This document shows, piece after piece, positions 33,461 through 43,914 of a stretch of DNA of 45,514 bases. The DNA is taken from contig JAGXST010000343.1 in the NCBI GenBank assembly GCA_018335555.1, positions 1-45,514 of the forward strand. The letters run 5' to 3'. The notes beneath the pieces are model-generated. The model was not told the DNA's origin. It did no database searches and worked only from the letters and a program-made list of their open reading frames with translations. How positions within the stretch are numbered: the first letter of the stretch is position 1; every line of letters starts with the position of its first letter. Position numbers and translations under genes: made by a program. This DNA comes from Actinomycetota bacterium (GTDB taxonomy: Bacteria > Actinomycetota > Nitriliruptoria > Nitriliruptorales > Nitriliruptoraceae).

Positions 33461-35236
33461 ATGACGATGACCGCAGACGAGGCCGGATCGAAAAAGACCT
33501 ACCCCCGCGAGTACGGGTCGGACGTCATGGTCGACGCGATGCAGGCCTACGGCCTCAAGTACGCCGCCATGAACCCGGGCGCCACCTTCCGGGGCCTGCA
33601 CGACTCCATCGTGAACTACGGCGGCAATTCGCCCGAACTCATCGAATGTCCGCACGAGAAGATCGCCGTCAGCCTCGCCCACGGTTACGCGAAGGCCTCG
33701 GGCGAGCCGATGGCCGTCATCCTCCACAACGTGGTCGGTCTGCTGCAAGGAACGATGGGGATCTACTACGCCTACGTCGACCGCGTGCCCGTCATCGTGT
33801 TCGGTGGGACCGGCCCGATGGCCTACGAGCGACGACGCCCCAACATCGACTGGATCCACACCGCGAACGTGCAGGGCAATGTCGTGCGCGACTACACCAA
33901 GTGGGACGAGCAGCCGACGAGCATCCACTCGGTCCACGAGGCGGTCGCCCGCGGCTACCGGGTCGCGGTCAGTGAGCCCGCGGGGCCGGTCTACCTCACG
34001 CTCGATGCCGGACTGCAGGAGGACCGCCTCGAGGAGGACATCGAACCGCTCGACGTGAGCCGGTACAAGGTGCCGTCGCGGATCGGGCCCGATCCCGCCG
34101 CACTTCGTGAGCTTGCCGAGGTGCTGGTCGCAGCGGAGCGGCCGATCATGGTGACCGGGTACGCCGGCCGCGATCCCGAGGCATTCCACCAACTGGTAGA
34201 GCTCGCCGAGTTGCTCGGTATCGGCGTCATCGACACCAACTGGCGCCTCAACTTCCCCAACCGCCATCCCCTGAACATCACCGAATCCGATGCGCTCGAG
34301 ACCGCCGACGTCGTGCTCTTCGTGGACGTCAAGGACATGGGAAAGCCGACCCAGGAACTCGACAAGACCACGCGCCGTGTGACGTCTCAGATTCCCGCCG
34401 ACGCCAAGATCCTCGACATCGGGTTCCACGACATCGAACTGTCGGCATGGCTCCATGACTTCGCGCAACTGCATGCGACCGACGTGCAGGTCACGGCCGA
34501 CACCGTCATCGCGCTGCCCCAGCTGCTCGACCTCTGCCGCGAACTCGAGGGGCGGGAGCCCCAACGTCGGGATGCCCGCGAGGCGCGACGTGAGGAACTC
34601 GGTCGGATCCATGACGCCCTCTGGGAGGGTTGGCGCAAGACGGCCGAGGAGAACTGGGATGCGTCGCCGGTGTCGACGCCCCGCTTCACCTCCGAGGTGT
34701 GGGAGGTGATCAAGGACTACGACTGGGTGCTCACGGCGGGCACGGTCAAGAACTGGGCGCTGCGTATCTGGGACTTCGACAAGCCCTACCGGCACCCCGG
34801 ACGTGAACTCGGGACGGCGACGCAGATCTCGATGTCGCTCGGCGTCGCGCTCGCGCACAAGGGTTCGGGGAAGCTGGTGGTCGACCTGCAGCCCGACGGC
34901 GACCTGATGTTCGACCCTGGTGCCCTCTGGGTCGCGTCCTACTACAAGCTGCCGATGTTGGTGATCATGTTCAACAACCGGGCCTACTACAACGACTGGG
35001 AGCACCAGGAACGGATGGCCAGGGCCCGCGGGACCGATCTCGACCTGGCCTACCTGGGCATGGAGATCGACAACCCGGCACCGGACTTCGCGGCCATCGC
35101 CAAGGCGTTCGGCTGGTACGCCGAGGGTCCGATCACCGACCCCGACGCGGTGCAGGACGCGGTCCGTCGCGCCGCCGAGTACGTGACCGAGACCGGCCTG
35201 CCCGCGTTGGTCGACGTCGTCTGCCAGTACCGGTGA
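33461..35236 (+). CDS. Thiamine-diphosphate-dependent enzyme (acetolactate synthase/benzoylformate decarboxylase superfamily)
   Basis: YGLKYAAMNPGATFRGLHDSIVNYGGNSPELIECPHEKIAVSLAHGYAKASGEPMAVILHNVVG; C-terminal ThDP-binding DGDLMFDPGALWVASYYKLPMLVIMFNNRAYYND. Confidence 0.92.
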   Translation: MTMTADEAGSKKTYPREYGSDVMVDAMQAYGLKYAAMNPGATFRGLHDSIVNYGGNSPELIECPHEKIAVSLAHGYAKASGEPMAVILHNVVGLLQGTMGIYYAYVDRVPVIVFGGTGPMAYERRRPNIDWIHTANVQGNVVRDYTKWDEQPTSIHSVHEAVARGYRVAVSEPAGPVYLTLDAGLQEDRLEEDIEPLDVSRYKVPSRIGPDPAALRELAEVLVAAERPIMVTGYAGRDPEAFHQLVELAELLGIGVIDTNWRLNFPNRHPLNITESDALETADVVLFVDVKDMGKPTQELDKTTRRVTSQIPADAKILDIGFHDIELSAWLHDFAQLHATDVQVTADTVIALPQLLDLCRELEGREPQRRDAREARREELGRIHDALWEGWRKTAEENWDASPVSTPRFTSEVWEVIKDYDWVLTAGTVKNWALRIWDFDKPYRHPGRELGTATQISMSLGVALAHKGSGKLVVDLQPDGDLMFDPGALWVASYYKLPMLVIMFNNRAYYNDWEHQERMARARGTDLDLAYLGMEIDNPAPDFAAIAKAFGWYAEGPITDPDAVQDAVRRAAEYVTETGLPALVDVVCQYR

Positions 35237-35246
35237 GCGTCGGCCT

Positions 35247-36464
35247 TCAGGCGACGGGGGCGGGTTCACGCACCTTGAGCCAGGCGTAGTAGGCGAAGAA
35301 GACGACGGGCACGCCCAGGCCGGCCGCGAGGAACGTCGGCTCGTAGCCGAACGCGTCGACCGAGAACCCACCGAGCACCGGCCCGATGATCTTTCCGATG
35401 TCGAGGCCGGACATGTAGATCCCCGATGCGGTGCCGCGCTGTCGGTCCGAGCCACCCGCCGAGTCCATCACCAGGGCCGCGGACGACACGCGAAGGATCG
35501 CGCGGCTCGCGCCTATGCCGATCCAGGCGATGGCAAGCGCGGCGAACACCCGCGAGATGGTCAGGGCGGCGGTCGCCAGGCCCCCGAGCACCACCATCCA
35601 GGGCAGCAGGCGCTGATAGGAGACCCGCTTGAACAGCGCAGGCGTGGAGAACCGGATCGCCGAGCTGACGGCGGAGCTCATGCCGGACAGCGAGCCCACC
35701 TGCGTGAGGCTCAGTCCGATGGCGAGCCCGTAGAGCGGGAAGAAGGCGTGCAGGACGCCACTGAGCAGGTTGATGTGGAGCGCGCAGAAGAAGGCGAGCA
35801 GGACGAACGGACTCAACGTCCTGATGCCTCGGATCCCCACCCGTGGCCGCCCCGTCGACGGGGCCTCGGCCAGGCTCGCGTCGCCCGAGAGACGCCACAC
35901 CGCGCTCGCAAGGCCGATCGCGGCGACCAACGGAAGCACGGCCAGCAGCGTGATGGCACGCGGGATGCCGAGGTGGTCGCCGGCCAGGCCTCCCAGGAAG
36001 CTGGAGACGGCGTAGCCCGCACCGATGCATCCGGTGTACCAGCCCATGAGCACGCCGGCGTTGCTGGAGGGTCGCAGCTCCATGACGGCCGCCAGGCCGC
36101 CTGTCGAGGCGATGGCGAAACCGATGCCGTTCGTCGTCGTCGCGCCGGCCAGCACGGCCTGGCTGGTGCTGTTGGCGAGCACGAGGAAGGAGAGGGCCTG
36201 CAGCAGACAGCCGCCCGGGATCAGGTAGCGGATGCGGTCGGTCCGGTAGAGGGCGCCGGTGACGAAGCGGAAGCAGAGCGCGCCCACGCTGTAGGCCGCG
36301 ACGATCGGGCCGATCCTCGCGGGTCCCACCCCCTGCGCCTGCAGATGGGGAGCGATGAGGATCTGGATGCTGCCATCTCCGATGGTGAACACGATCGATG
36401 CCGCGAACAACACGATGAGGGGTCGGGCGGGTGCCGACCGGTGATCTGTCCTGGCCGTCACCAC
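35247..36464 (-). CDS. MFS transporter
   Basis: RPLIVLFAASIVFTIGDGSIQILIAPHLQAQGVGPARIGPIVAAYSVGALCFRFVTGALYRTDRIRYLIPGG; start placed downstream of operator. Confidence 0.85.
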   Translation of the reverse strand: MVTARTDHRSAPARPLIVLFAASIVFTIGDGSIQILIAPHLQAQGVGPARIGPIVAAYSVGALCFRFVTGALYRTDRIRYLIPGGCLLQALSFLVLANSTSQAVLAGATTTNGIGFAIASTGGLAAVMELRPSSNAGVLMGWYTGCIGAGYAVSSFLGGLAGDHLGIPRAITLLAVLPLVAAIGLASAVWRLSGDASLAEAPSTGRPRVGIRGIRTLSPFVLLAFFCALHINLLSGVLHAFFPLYGLAIGLSLTQVGSLSGMSSAVSSAIRFSTPALFKRVSYQRLLPWMVVLGGLATAALTISRVFAALAIAWIGIGASRAILRVSSAALVMDSAGGSDRQRGTASGIYMSGLDIGKIIGPVLGGFSVDAFGYEPTFLAAGLGVPVVFFAYYAWLKVREPAPVA

Positions 36465-36485
36465 ATGCCCAGTCGCCGTCCAGAT

Positions 36486-36496
36486 AGGTCTGACCA
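36486..36496. promoter_or_regulatory. TGGT-N3-ACCA-like operator (AGGTCTGACCA; T in position 1 on neither strand)
   Basis: Upstream of the minus-strand MFS gene. Confidence 0.5.
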
Positions 36497-36649
36497 ATCC
36501 TATTTCATGCGAGCAGCAGGTCGGTCAGGACGCGACGGCCCCGGGGCCTGTCCGGCGGGAGGCGTTTGACTCTGACAGCCCCGCGGGTGCCGTCCTAGGG
36601 TCGACGTCCGAGCCCATCCGACAGCCCATCCGACATCATCGAGGTAGCC

Positions 36650-36973
36650 ATGAGCATCATCGCCGAACGTCTGCGGATCGTCCCGGAGTTCCTGCCCGAC
36701 GACCACGCGATGGTCCACCAGGTGCTCTCGGGCAAGCTCGATCGGAGGCTAAGCCGCTGGGACCCCGAGCAGGTCGAACTCGAGATCTCGGTCAAGGGAC
36801 GCGACACCGACCAGCAGCGGGTCGCGCTCGAGTGCTGGATCGCCGGGGCCCCGAAGATGGTCGGCACCTCCAGCGAGCGGCGCCTCGAGACCGCCGTCGC
36901 CGAGGTACGTGACGACCTGCACCGGCAGGTCGACAAGTTCGTCACCAGGCGTGAGACCGCACGCAAGAACTGA
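36650..36973 (+). CDS. Ribosome hibernation promoting factor/RaiA-like protein
   Basis: LDRRLSRWDPEQVELEISVKGRDTDQQRVALECWIAGAPKMVGTSSERRLETAVAEVRDDLHRQVDKF; short S30AE-like fold. Confidence 0.6.
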   Translation: MSIIAERLRIVPEFLPDDHAMVHQVLSGKLDRRLSRWDPEQVELEISVKGRDTDQQRVALECWIAGAPKMVGTSSERRLETAVAEVRDDLHRQVDKFVTRRETARKN

Positions 36974-37023
36974 TGGTCCGGTCGCGCCGCCGGGCACTCG
37001 CGGCGGCGCGACCGGCACCCGCA

Positions 37024-37100
37024 TGGTCGGGGTGGCCGGATTCGAACCGACGACCTCCTGCTCCCAAAGCAGGCGCGCTACCAAGCTGCGCTACACCCCG
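37024..37100 (-). tRNA. tRNA-Pro (anticodon TGG)
   Basis: Reverse complement CGGGGTGTAGCGCAGCTTGGTAGCGCGCCTGCTTTGGGAGCAGGAGGTCGTCGGTTCGAATCCGGCCACCCCGACCA; encoded CCA. Confidence 0.95.
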
Positions 37101-37406
37101 CAGGGCCCGGGAGGACGAGTCCCGAGGCGCGCGGAGCCTACCGGGCCGTGTCCTCGGGCCGTCACCGCGCTGCATCGGTCGCGCACGTGACCGTCGGAGG
37201 TGGTCCGCGGTTGGACACCTCGGCCGTCAGGTGGAACCATCCCCTTCCCGGCCGGTCTCGACCGGCGCAGCCGCATGCCGCGGCGCGCGTGCTCGTCGTT
37301 CGCGCGCGCCGCCGGTGACCGCACCACGCGCCGTCGACCCGTGTCCCCCGATGTCGGTGTCATGACGACGCCCGTCGGCTCCACGCCCGAACGAAAGCCA
37401 CCCATC

Positions 37407-38840
37407 GTGAAGACGTCCGTCGAGACCCTCGACCCGGTCAAGGTCAAGCTGACCGTCGAGGTCGAGCCCAAGCGCGTGAAGCAGGCCTTCGACCGCGCTG
37501 CCAGGGAGCTCGCGAAGCAGGTCAACCTGCCGGGCTTCCGGCCCGGCAAGGCCCCCCGCCGCCTGATCGAACAGCGGTTCGGCGACGGCATCATCGCCCA
37601 GACGGCGCTGGAGAACTCGCTCACCGACTTCTACGTCGAGGCGTTGCGCAGCGAGGAGATCGATGCGGTCAGCCAGCCCGAGGTCGACGTGCAGACCTTC
37701 GACGAGAACGAGGGCTGCGTCTTCACCGCCGAGATCGAGACCCGTCCGACCTTCGACCCGCCCGGGCACGAGGGCATCAACGTCACCTTCCCCGAGTGGG
37801 ACGTCGACGACGACGACCTCGACACGCAGCTCGAGCAGTTGCGCGAGCGTTTCGCCGAGGTCGACGAGGTCGAACGTGCTGCCGCGGACGGCGACATGGT
37901 CACCCTCGACCTGCGGGTCGAGGTGGACGGCAACGAGCTCGAGTCTGCCCGCGTCGAGGACGCGCTGTACGAGATCGGCTCGCAGGGCGTCACCCCGAAG
38001 CTCGACGAGGAACTCGTCGGCAAGAGTGCAGGTGACGAGTTCACCTACGAGGACGCGCTGCCCGCGGAGTACCCCGAACACGGCGGCGAGCAGGCCACGT
38101 TCTCCGTGACCGTCAAGGACGTTCGCGCGAAGACGCTGCCCGAGCTCGACGACGACTTCGCCCAGACCGCGTCCGGCTTCGACACCCTCGACGAACTCAA
38201 GACCGACCTGCGCAACTCGCTGCTGCGCCGCAAGGTCGAACAGGCCCAGCACGAGCTGCGTGGACGCATCCTCGAGGCCTACCTCGCCCGCGTCGACGTG
38301 CCGCTGCCGCCCTCGATGGTCGAGGCCGACAAGGCGGGGCGCATCCACCAGCTCGAGCACCAGGCCGAACGCTTCGGCATCGAGATCGAGCAACTGTTCT
38401 CGATGGAGGGCACCACGCGCGAGGAGTTCGAGGAGACGGCGCAGAAGCAGGCCGAGGAGACCGTCAAGGCCCAGCTCGTCCTCGACGCGCTGGCCGGCAC
38501 GCTGTCACTCGACCTGCAGCCGGGCGACATCGACGAGGAGATCGTCCGGCACGCCCAGTCCAACGGCGTGTCCCCGCAGGAGATCGCCCAGATCATCCAG
38601 CAGCAGGGCACGCTGCCGGCGCTGGTCGGCGACATCCTGCGTCGCAAGACCATCGACACGATCGTGGCCGGCGCCCAGATCGAAGGCGGCCCGTCCGACG
38701 AGGTGCTGATCGAACTCGGCCTGATGGACGACCCGGACGCGCCGAGCCCGGACTCACCCGACAGCGTGGATTCACCGGAGAGCGCCGATTCGCCCGACAG
38801 CGTCGACAGTCCCGAGAGCACCGACAGCGACGAGGACTGA
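37407..38840 (+). CDS. tig: Trigger factor
   Basis: VKTSVETLDPVKVKLTVEVEPKRVKQAFDRAARELAKQVNLPGFRPGKAPRRLIEQRFG; FKBP-like and C-terminal domains. Confidence 0.96.
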   Translation: MKTSVETLDPVKVKLTVEVEPKRVKQAFDRAARELAKQVNLPGFRPGKAPRRLIEQRFGDGIIAQTALENSLTDFYVEALRSEEIDAVSQPEVDVQTFDENEGCVFTAEIETRPTFDPPGHEGINVTFPEWDVDDDDLDTQLEQLRERFAEVDEVERAAADGDMVTLDLRVEVDGNELESARVEDALYEIGSQGVTPKLDEELVGKSAGDEFTYEDALPAEYPEHGGEQATFSVTVKDVRAKTLPELDDDFAQTASGFDTLDELKTDLRNSLLRRKVEQAQHELRGRILEAYLARVDVPLPPSMVEADKAGRIHQLEHQAERFGIEIEQLFSMEGTTREEFEETAQKQAEETVKAQLVLDALAGTLSLDLQPGDIDEEIVRHAQSNGVSPQEIAQIIQQQGTLPALVGDILRRKTIDTIVAGAQIEGGPSDEVLIELGLMDDPDAPSPDSPDSVDSPESADSPDSVDSPESTDSDED

Positions 38841-38854
38841 TCGCCGACGATCCC

Positions 38855-38892
38855 GACGAAGCGGGCGCCCCACGTTGGGCGCCCGCTTCGTC
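38855..38892. terminator. Bidirectional terminator between tig and the convergent lipoprotein gene
   Basis: gacgaagcgggcgccc-cacgtt-gggcgcccgcttcgtc, perfect 16-bp stem, 6-nt loop. Confidence 0.75.
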
Positions 38893-38906
38893 CGCAGGGA
38901 CCGGGG

Positions 38907-39653
38907 TCAGCCTCCGGCGCCCCCGTCGCTGTCGTCACCGGGCTCGGGCGCCGGTCCCGGCGGGGCCGGCGGTGGTTCGGGCGGTTGGCTGTCGGGGTCG
39001 ATCCCGGCGCCCTCGAGCATCAGCTCGGCGATCGCTTCGTCGAAGTCGCCCGTCGGTGCCGCGTAGTTGAACAGCGCGATCCTGCCCTCGCCGTCCTCGG
39101 CGAGCACGAGTTCGAGGTCGAACGCGGGCTGCTGATCGATCTGTACGTCCTCGAAGCGCAGCCGGTGGGCCGCCGTCGCGCCCTCGATCTCGACCGCCTC
39201 GTCGATGCTCGGGGTGAGATCGGGATCGATCGCCTCGAACTGGCTGCGCTGTACCTCGAGCAGGTCGTCGAAGCTGACCTGCTGGTCCTCGCCGAGCTGG
39301 GTGGTGTCGACCGCCTGCGCGGCGAGTTGCTGCATCTGGTCGTCGTCGGCACTCGCCGAGACCAGGCCCTGCAACAACGTCATCTGGTCGACGCTCCAGC
39401 CGTCGGGCAGCGGCAGGACGACGCCCTGTCCACGGAACTCGCCGTCGGCGATGAACTCGTCGGGGTCGGGCAGCTCGAGGTCGTCGAGCGTGTCGCCGTC
39501 GTTCGGTTCGCCCTCGGTGCCGTCGGCGTCGACGCCGGTGTCGTCGTCCGTCGCGGTCTCGGGAGCGGCTCCGGGGTCACCGTCATCGGTGCCGCCGCAG
39601 GCCGCGAGCAGCACCGCGGCGCTCGCCGCGGCGGTCATGTTGCGCAGTCGCAC
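38907..39653 (-). CDS. Hypothetical lipoprotein
   Basis: Signal and lipobox [20 protein letters not shown]; acidic low-complexity linker; Pro-rich C-terminus. Confidence 0.75.
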   Translation of the reverse strand: MRLRNMTAAASAAVLLAACGGTDDGDPGAAPETATDDDTGVDADGTEGEPNDGDTLDDLELPDPDEFIADGEFRGQGVVLPLPDGWSVDQMTLLQGLVSASADDDQMQQLAAQAVDTTQLGEDQQVSFDDLLEVQRSQFEAIDPDLTPSIDEAVEIEGATAAHRLRFEDVQIDQQPAFDLELVLAEDGEGRIALFNYAAPTGDFDEAIAELMLEGAGIDPDSQPPEPPPAPPGPAPEPGDDSDGGAGG

Positions 39654-39852
39654 GGGGTCTCCTCGAAGTGGTCAGCCCCCGACGGTAGGGAATCGGGCAG
39701 CCACCACGGTCCGCCGCGGGTCCGTTCGGCCGGGGCAGGCCCGGCGGGTGGGCACCTCCGCAGCGAGCATGAGGCGTGGCGACGCAACCGCCCGGCCGCG
39801 CACGACCCCACGGGTACAGTCGGCGGCCAGCCGAGTCAACGAAGGAACCGCG

Positions 39853-40491
39853 GTGGACTTCATCCAGCCGACGCCGTCGCCGACCAACTACCTGGTCCCG
39901 ACCGTCATCGAGCAGACCAACCGCGGCGAGCGGGCGTTCGACATCTACTCGCGCCTGCTGCAGCAGCGCATCATCTTCCTCGGCACGCCGGTCAACGACG
40001 AGATCGCCAACGTGATCATGGCGCAGCTGCTGCACCTCGAGTCCGAGGACCCGGACAAGGACATCGCCCTCTACATCAACTCGCCCGGCGGCTCGATCAC
40101 GGCGCTGTTCGCCATCTACGACACGATGGAGTACATCAAGCCCGACGTGCAGACCATCTGCATGGGCCAGGCCGCATCGGCTGCCGCGGTCCTGCTGGCG
40201 GCGGGCACCCCGGGCAAGCGGTTCGCACTGCCCCACGCGCGCATCCTGCTGCACCAGCCCTCCGGAGGCGCCGAGGGCCAGTCGGTCGACATCGAGATCC
40301 AGGCACGCGAGATCCTGCGCATGCGTGACCTGCTCAACGAGATCCTGGCCGAGAAGACCGGGAAGACCGTCGAGCAGATCGACAAGGACACCGACCGCGA
40401 CTTCATCCTCGACGCCGACCAGGCCAAGGACTACGGCATCGTCGACGAGATCATCGCCAGCCGCAAGGCGCAGGAGCGCGTGGTCCGCTGA
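39853..40491 (+). CDS. clpP: ATP-dependent Clp protease proteolytic subunit
   Basis: [33 protein letters not shown]...[44 protein letters not shown]...[17 protein letters not shown] start. Confidence 0.96.
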   Translation: MDFIQPTPSPTNYLVPTVIEQTNRGERAFDIYSRLLQQRIIFLGTPVNDEIANVIMAQLLHLESEDPDKDIALYINSPGGSITALFAIYDTMEYIKPDVQTICMGQAASAAAVLLAAGTPGKRFALPHARILLHQPSGGAEGQSVDIEIQAREILRMRDLLNEILAEKTGKTVEQIDKDTDRDFILDADQAKDYGIVDEIIASRKAQERVVR

Positions 40492-40589
40492 CCGACAATT
40501 GACGCAGCGCCGCTGCGTTCTCCCCAGCCTCACAGCACACGCGGGCGGCGGTCGTTACCATCGCCGACGAGCGACGGTGGAGGGCCGCG

Positions 40590-41867
<1,278 letters not shown>

Positions 41868-41890
41868 CCACCGCCGGTAGCGTCGCGGTC

Positions 41891-42844
41891 ATGGAACCCG
41901 TGGATCGCGACCAGGTCGAGGCTGCCGCACGGCGTATCGCCGGCGCGGTCCGCCGGACCCCGGTCGTCGAGTTCGAGGCCGACGCGTTCGGTCTCGATGT
42001 CCCGGTGCTCGCCAAGCTCGACCTGCTGCAGCCGACCGGATCGTTCAAGGTGCGCGGTGCCACCTCGCTACTGGTCGGCGTGGAGGTACCCGACGCGGGT
42101 GTCGTCGCAGCGTCGGGAGGCAACTTCGGTCTGGCCGTCGCCTGGGCGGCCCGCCGGCTCGGCCACCGTGCCGCCATCTTCGTGCCCGACACCTCGCCGC
42201 CGGCCAAGCTGCGACCGCTCGACGAACTCGGCGCCGACGTCCGTGTCATCCCCGGGTACTACGCGGACGCGCTGGCCGCCGCGGACGCCCACGTCGAAGC
42301 CACCGGGGCGCTGCGGGCACACGCCTACGACCAGGCCGAGGTGGTCGCCGGACAGGGCACCGCCACCGCCGAACTGCTCGCCGACGCCCCCGGCGTGGAC
42401 ACGCTGCTCGTCGCCGTGGGCGGCGGCGGTCTGATCGCCGGCGCGGCCGCGTGGGTCGGCGACGACGTGCGCCTCGTCGGTGTCGAGACCGAGGGTACGC
42501 CGGCGATGTCGGCCGCTCGGGCAGCGGGTGGGCCGGTCGATGTCGAGGTGGGCGGGTTGGCGGCCTCGTCGCTCGGTGCCCGGCGGCTGGGCGAGCTCGC
42601 CTGGGCCGCGCAGCGCTGGATCGACGACAGCCTGCTGGTCACCGACGCCGAGGTGGCCGACGCCCAACGGCGCCTGTGGCACGCCGCCCGCCTGGTCGCC
42701 GAGCCGGGTGGGGCGGCGGCACTGGCGGCGCTCACCTCGGGCCGCTACCGGCCGGCCCCCGGCGAACGGGTCGCGGTGCTGGTCTGTGGCGGCAACGCCG
42801 ACCCCGCCGGCCTCACCGGCGAGTCCTCAAGCGGCCCCAGATGA
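41891..42844 (+). CDS. PLP-dependent threonine/serine dehydratase family protein
   Basis: LDLLQPTGSFKVRGATSLLVG PLP-lysine motif; VAVGGGGLIAGAAAW. Confidence 0.88.
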   Translation: MEPVDRDQVEAAARRIAGAVRRTPVVEFEADAFGLDVPVLAKLDLLQPTGSFKVRGATSLLVGVEVPDAGVVAASGGNFGLAVAWAARRLGHRAAIFVPDTSPPAKLRPLDELGADVRVIPGYYADALAAADAHVEATGALRAHAYDQAEVVAGQGTATAELLADAPGVDTLLVAVGGGGLIAGAAAWVGDDVRLVGVETEGTPAMSAARAAGGPVDVEVGGLAASSLGARRLGELAWAAQRWIDDSLLVTDAEVADAQRRLWHAARLVAEPGGAAALAALTSGRYRPAPGERVAVLVCGGNADPAGLTGESSSGPR

Positions 42845-42927
42845 CGTAGGGGCATTCCCCTCTGGCTTCGGAACCCATGCCGCCGCACGATGGTCCCGAC
42901 GGGATCTCGAGCGAAAGAAGGCGTGCC

Positions 42928-43914
42928 ATGCGCGACACCACCACCACGTTGCTTCAGGACTGGCACGAGGCCGGGTTGGTCACTGCCGAGCAGGTCGATG
43001 CGATCGCGCGCTTCGAACGTGCCCGCACGCCGGGGCCGGCGGCGCGCCGGACCGTCGTCGCGGAGGCGATCGGCTACGTCGGTGCGGCCCTGGCGCTGGG
43101 GGCGATCGCCTTGCTGGTCGGCGAGTTCTGGGACCAGTTCACCGTTGCCGCCCGCCTCGCCCTCGTGCTGGTGCTGACGGTCGCACTGTTCGGGTCGGGC
43201 ACCGCCCTGCGGCATGCCGCCCGGCAACCGCTGCAGCGCCTGGCCAGCGTGCTGTACGCCGGCACGGTCGCCGGCGTGGCGTGGACGACCGGGATCGTGG
43301 CCGGGGACGTCATGGCCCTCCGGGACGCCGAGGTCGGCCTCGCGGTGGGCGCGGTGAGTGCCGCCGCTGCGCTCCCGCTCTACCTGCTCCGCCGCCGCGC
43401 ACTGCCACAACTCGCCCTGCTCGTCGCGGTGCTCGCCACCGCGCTCGCCGCCTTGTCCCTGCCGAACCAGGCGCCCGACACGGAGTGGTACAGCCTGATG
43501 GTGGTCGTGATCGGCGTTGCGTGGTTCCTGCTGGGTGCGGGTGGGTGGCTACCGCCGTCCCGGGTCGCCGAGTCCGTCGGCGCCGTGCTGGCCGTGGTCG
43601 CCTGCCAGTTCACCGGCGGCGATGGGTCGGGGTTGCTGCTGCTCGGGGTGGCGCTGGCCGTCGGCCTCGTCGTGCTGGCCATCCGTTCGGACGCGCTGCA
43701 CCTGCTCGCCGTCGGTGCCGTCGGGCTGTTCCTGGTCGTGCCGCGGCTGGTGTTCACCTGGTTCGGTGACGCGATCGGCGCGCCGGCCACGATGCTGGTG
43801 ATCGGGCTCCTGCTGGTCCTGCTCGCCGTCGGCCTGGGCCGCGCCCGCCGCGAGATCGGCGAAGGCCCGGAACTCCAGCCGCCCGCAGCCCCGACTGGCC
43901 GGGAGGTCGCGTGA
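42928..43914 (+). CDS. DUF2157-like multi-TM membrane protein
   Basis: N-terminal WHEAGLVTAEQVDAIARFE plus many TM segments (IGYVGAALALGAIALLVGEFW). Confidence 0.6.
   Translation: MRDTTTTLLQDWHEAGLVTAEQVDAIARFERARTPGPAARRTVVAEAIGYVGAALALGAIALLVGEFWDQFTVAARLALVLVLTVALFGSGTALRHAARQPLQRLASVLYAGTVAGVAWTTGIVAGDVMALRDAEVGLAVGAVSAAAALPLYLLRRRALPQLALLVAVLATALAALSLPNQAPDTEWYSLMVVVIGVAWFLLGAGGWLPPSRVAESVGAVLAVVACQFTGGDGSGLLLLGVALAVGLVVLAIRSDALHLLAVGAVGLFLVVPRLVFTWFGDAIGAPATMLVIGLLLVLLAVGLGRARREIGEGPELQPPAAPTGREVA

Noticed and set aside
33299-35455. 718-aa minus-strand ORF
   Set aside because: Antisense to the well-supported ThDP enzyme; low-complexity composition.
40549-40560. cggtcgttacca upstream of clpX as another operator
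   Set aside because: Spacer is 4 nt rather than 3, so it is not the same palindrome; likely chance.
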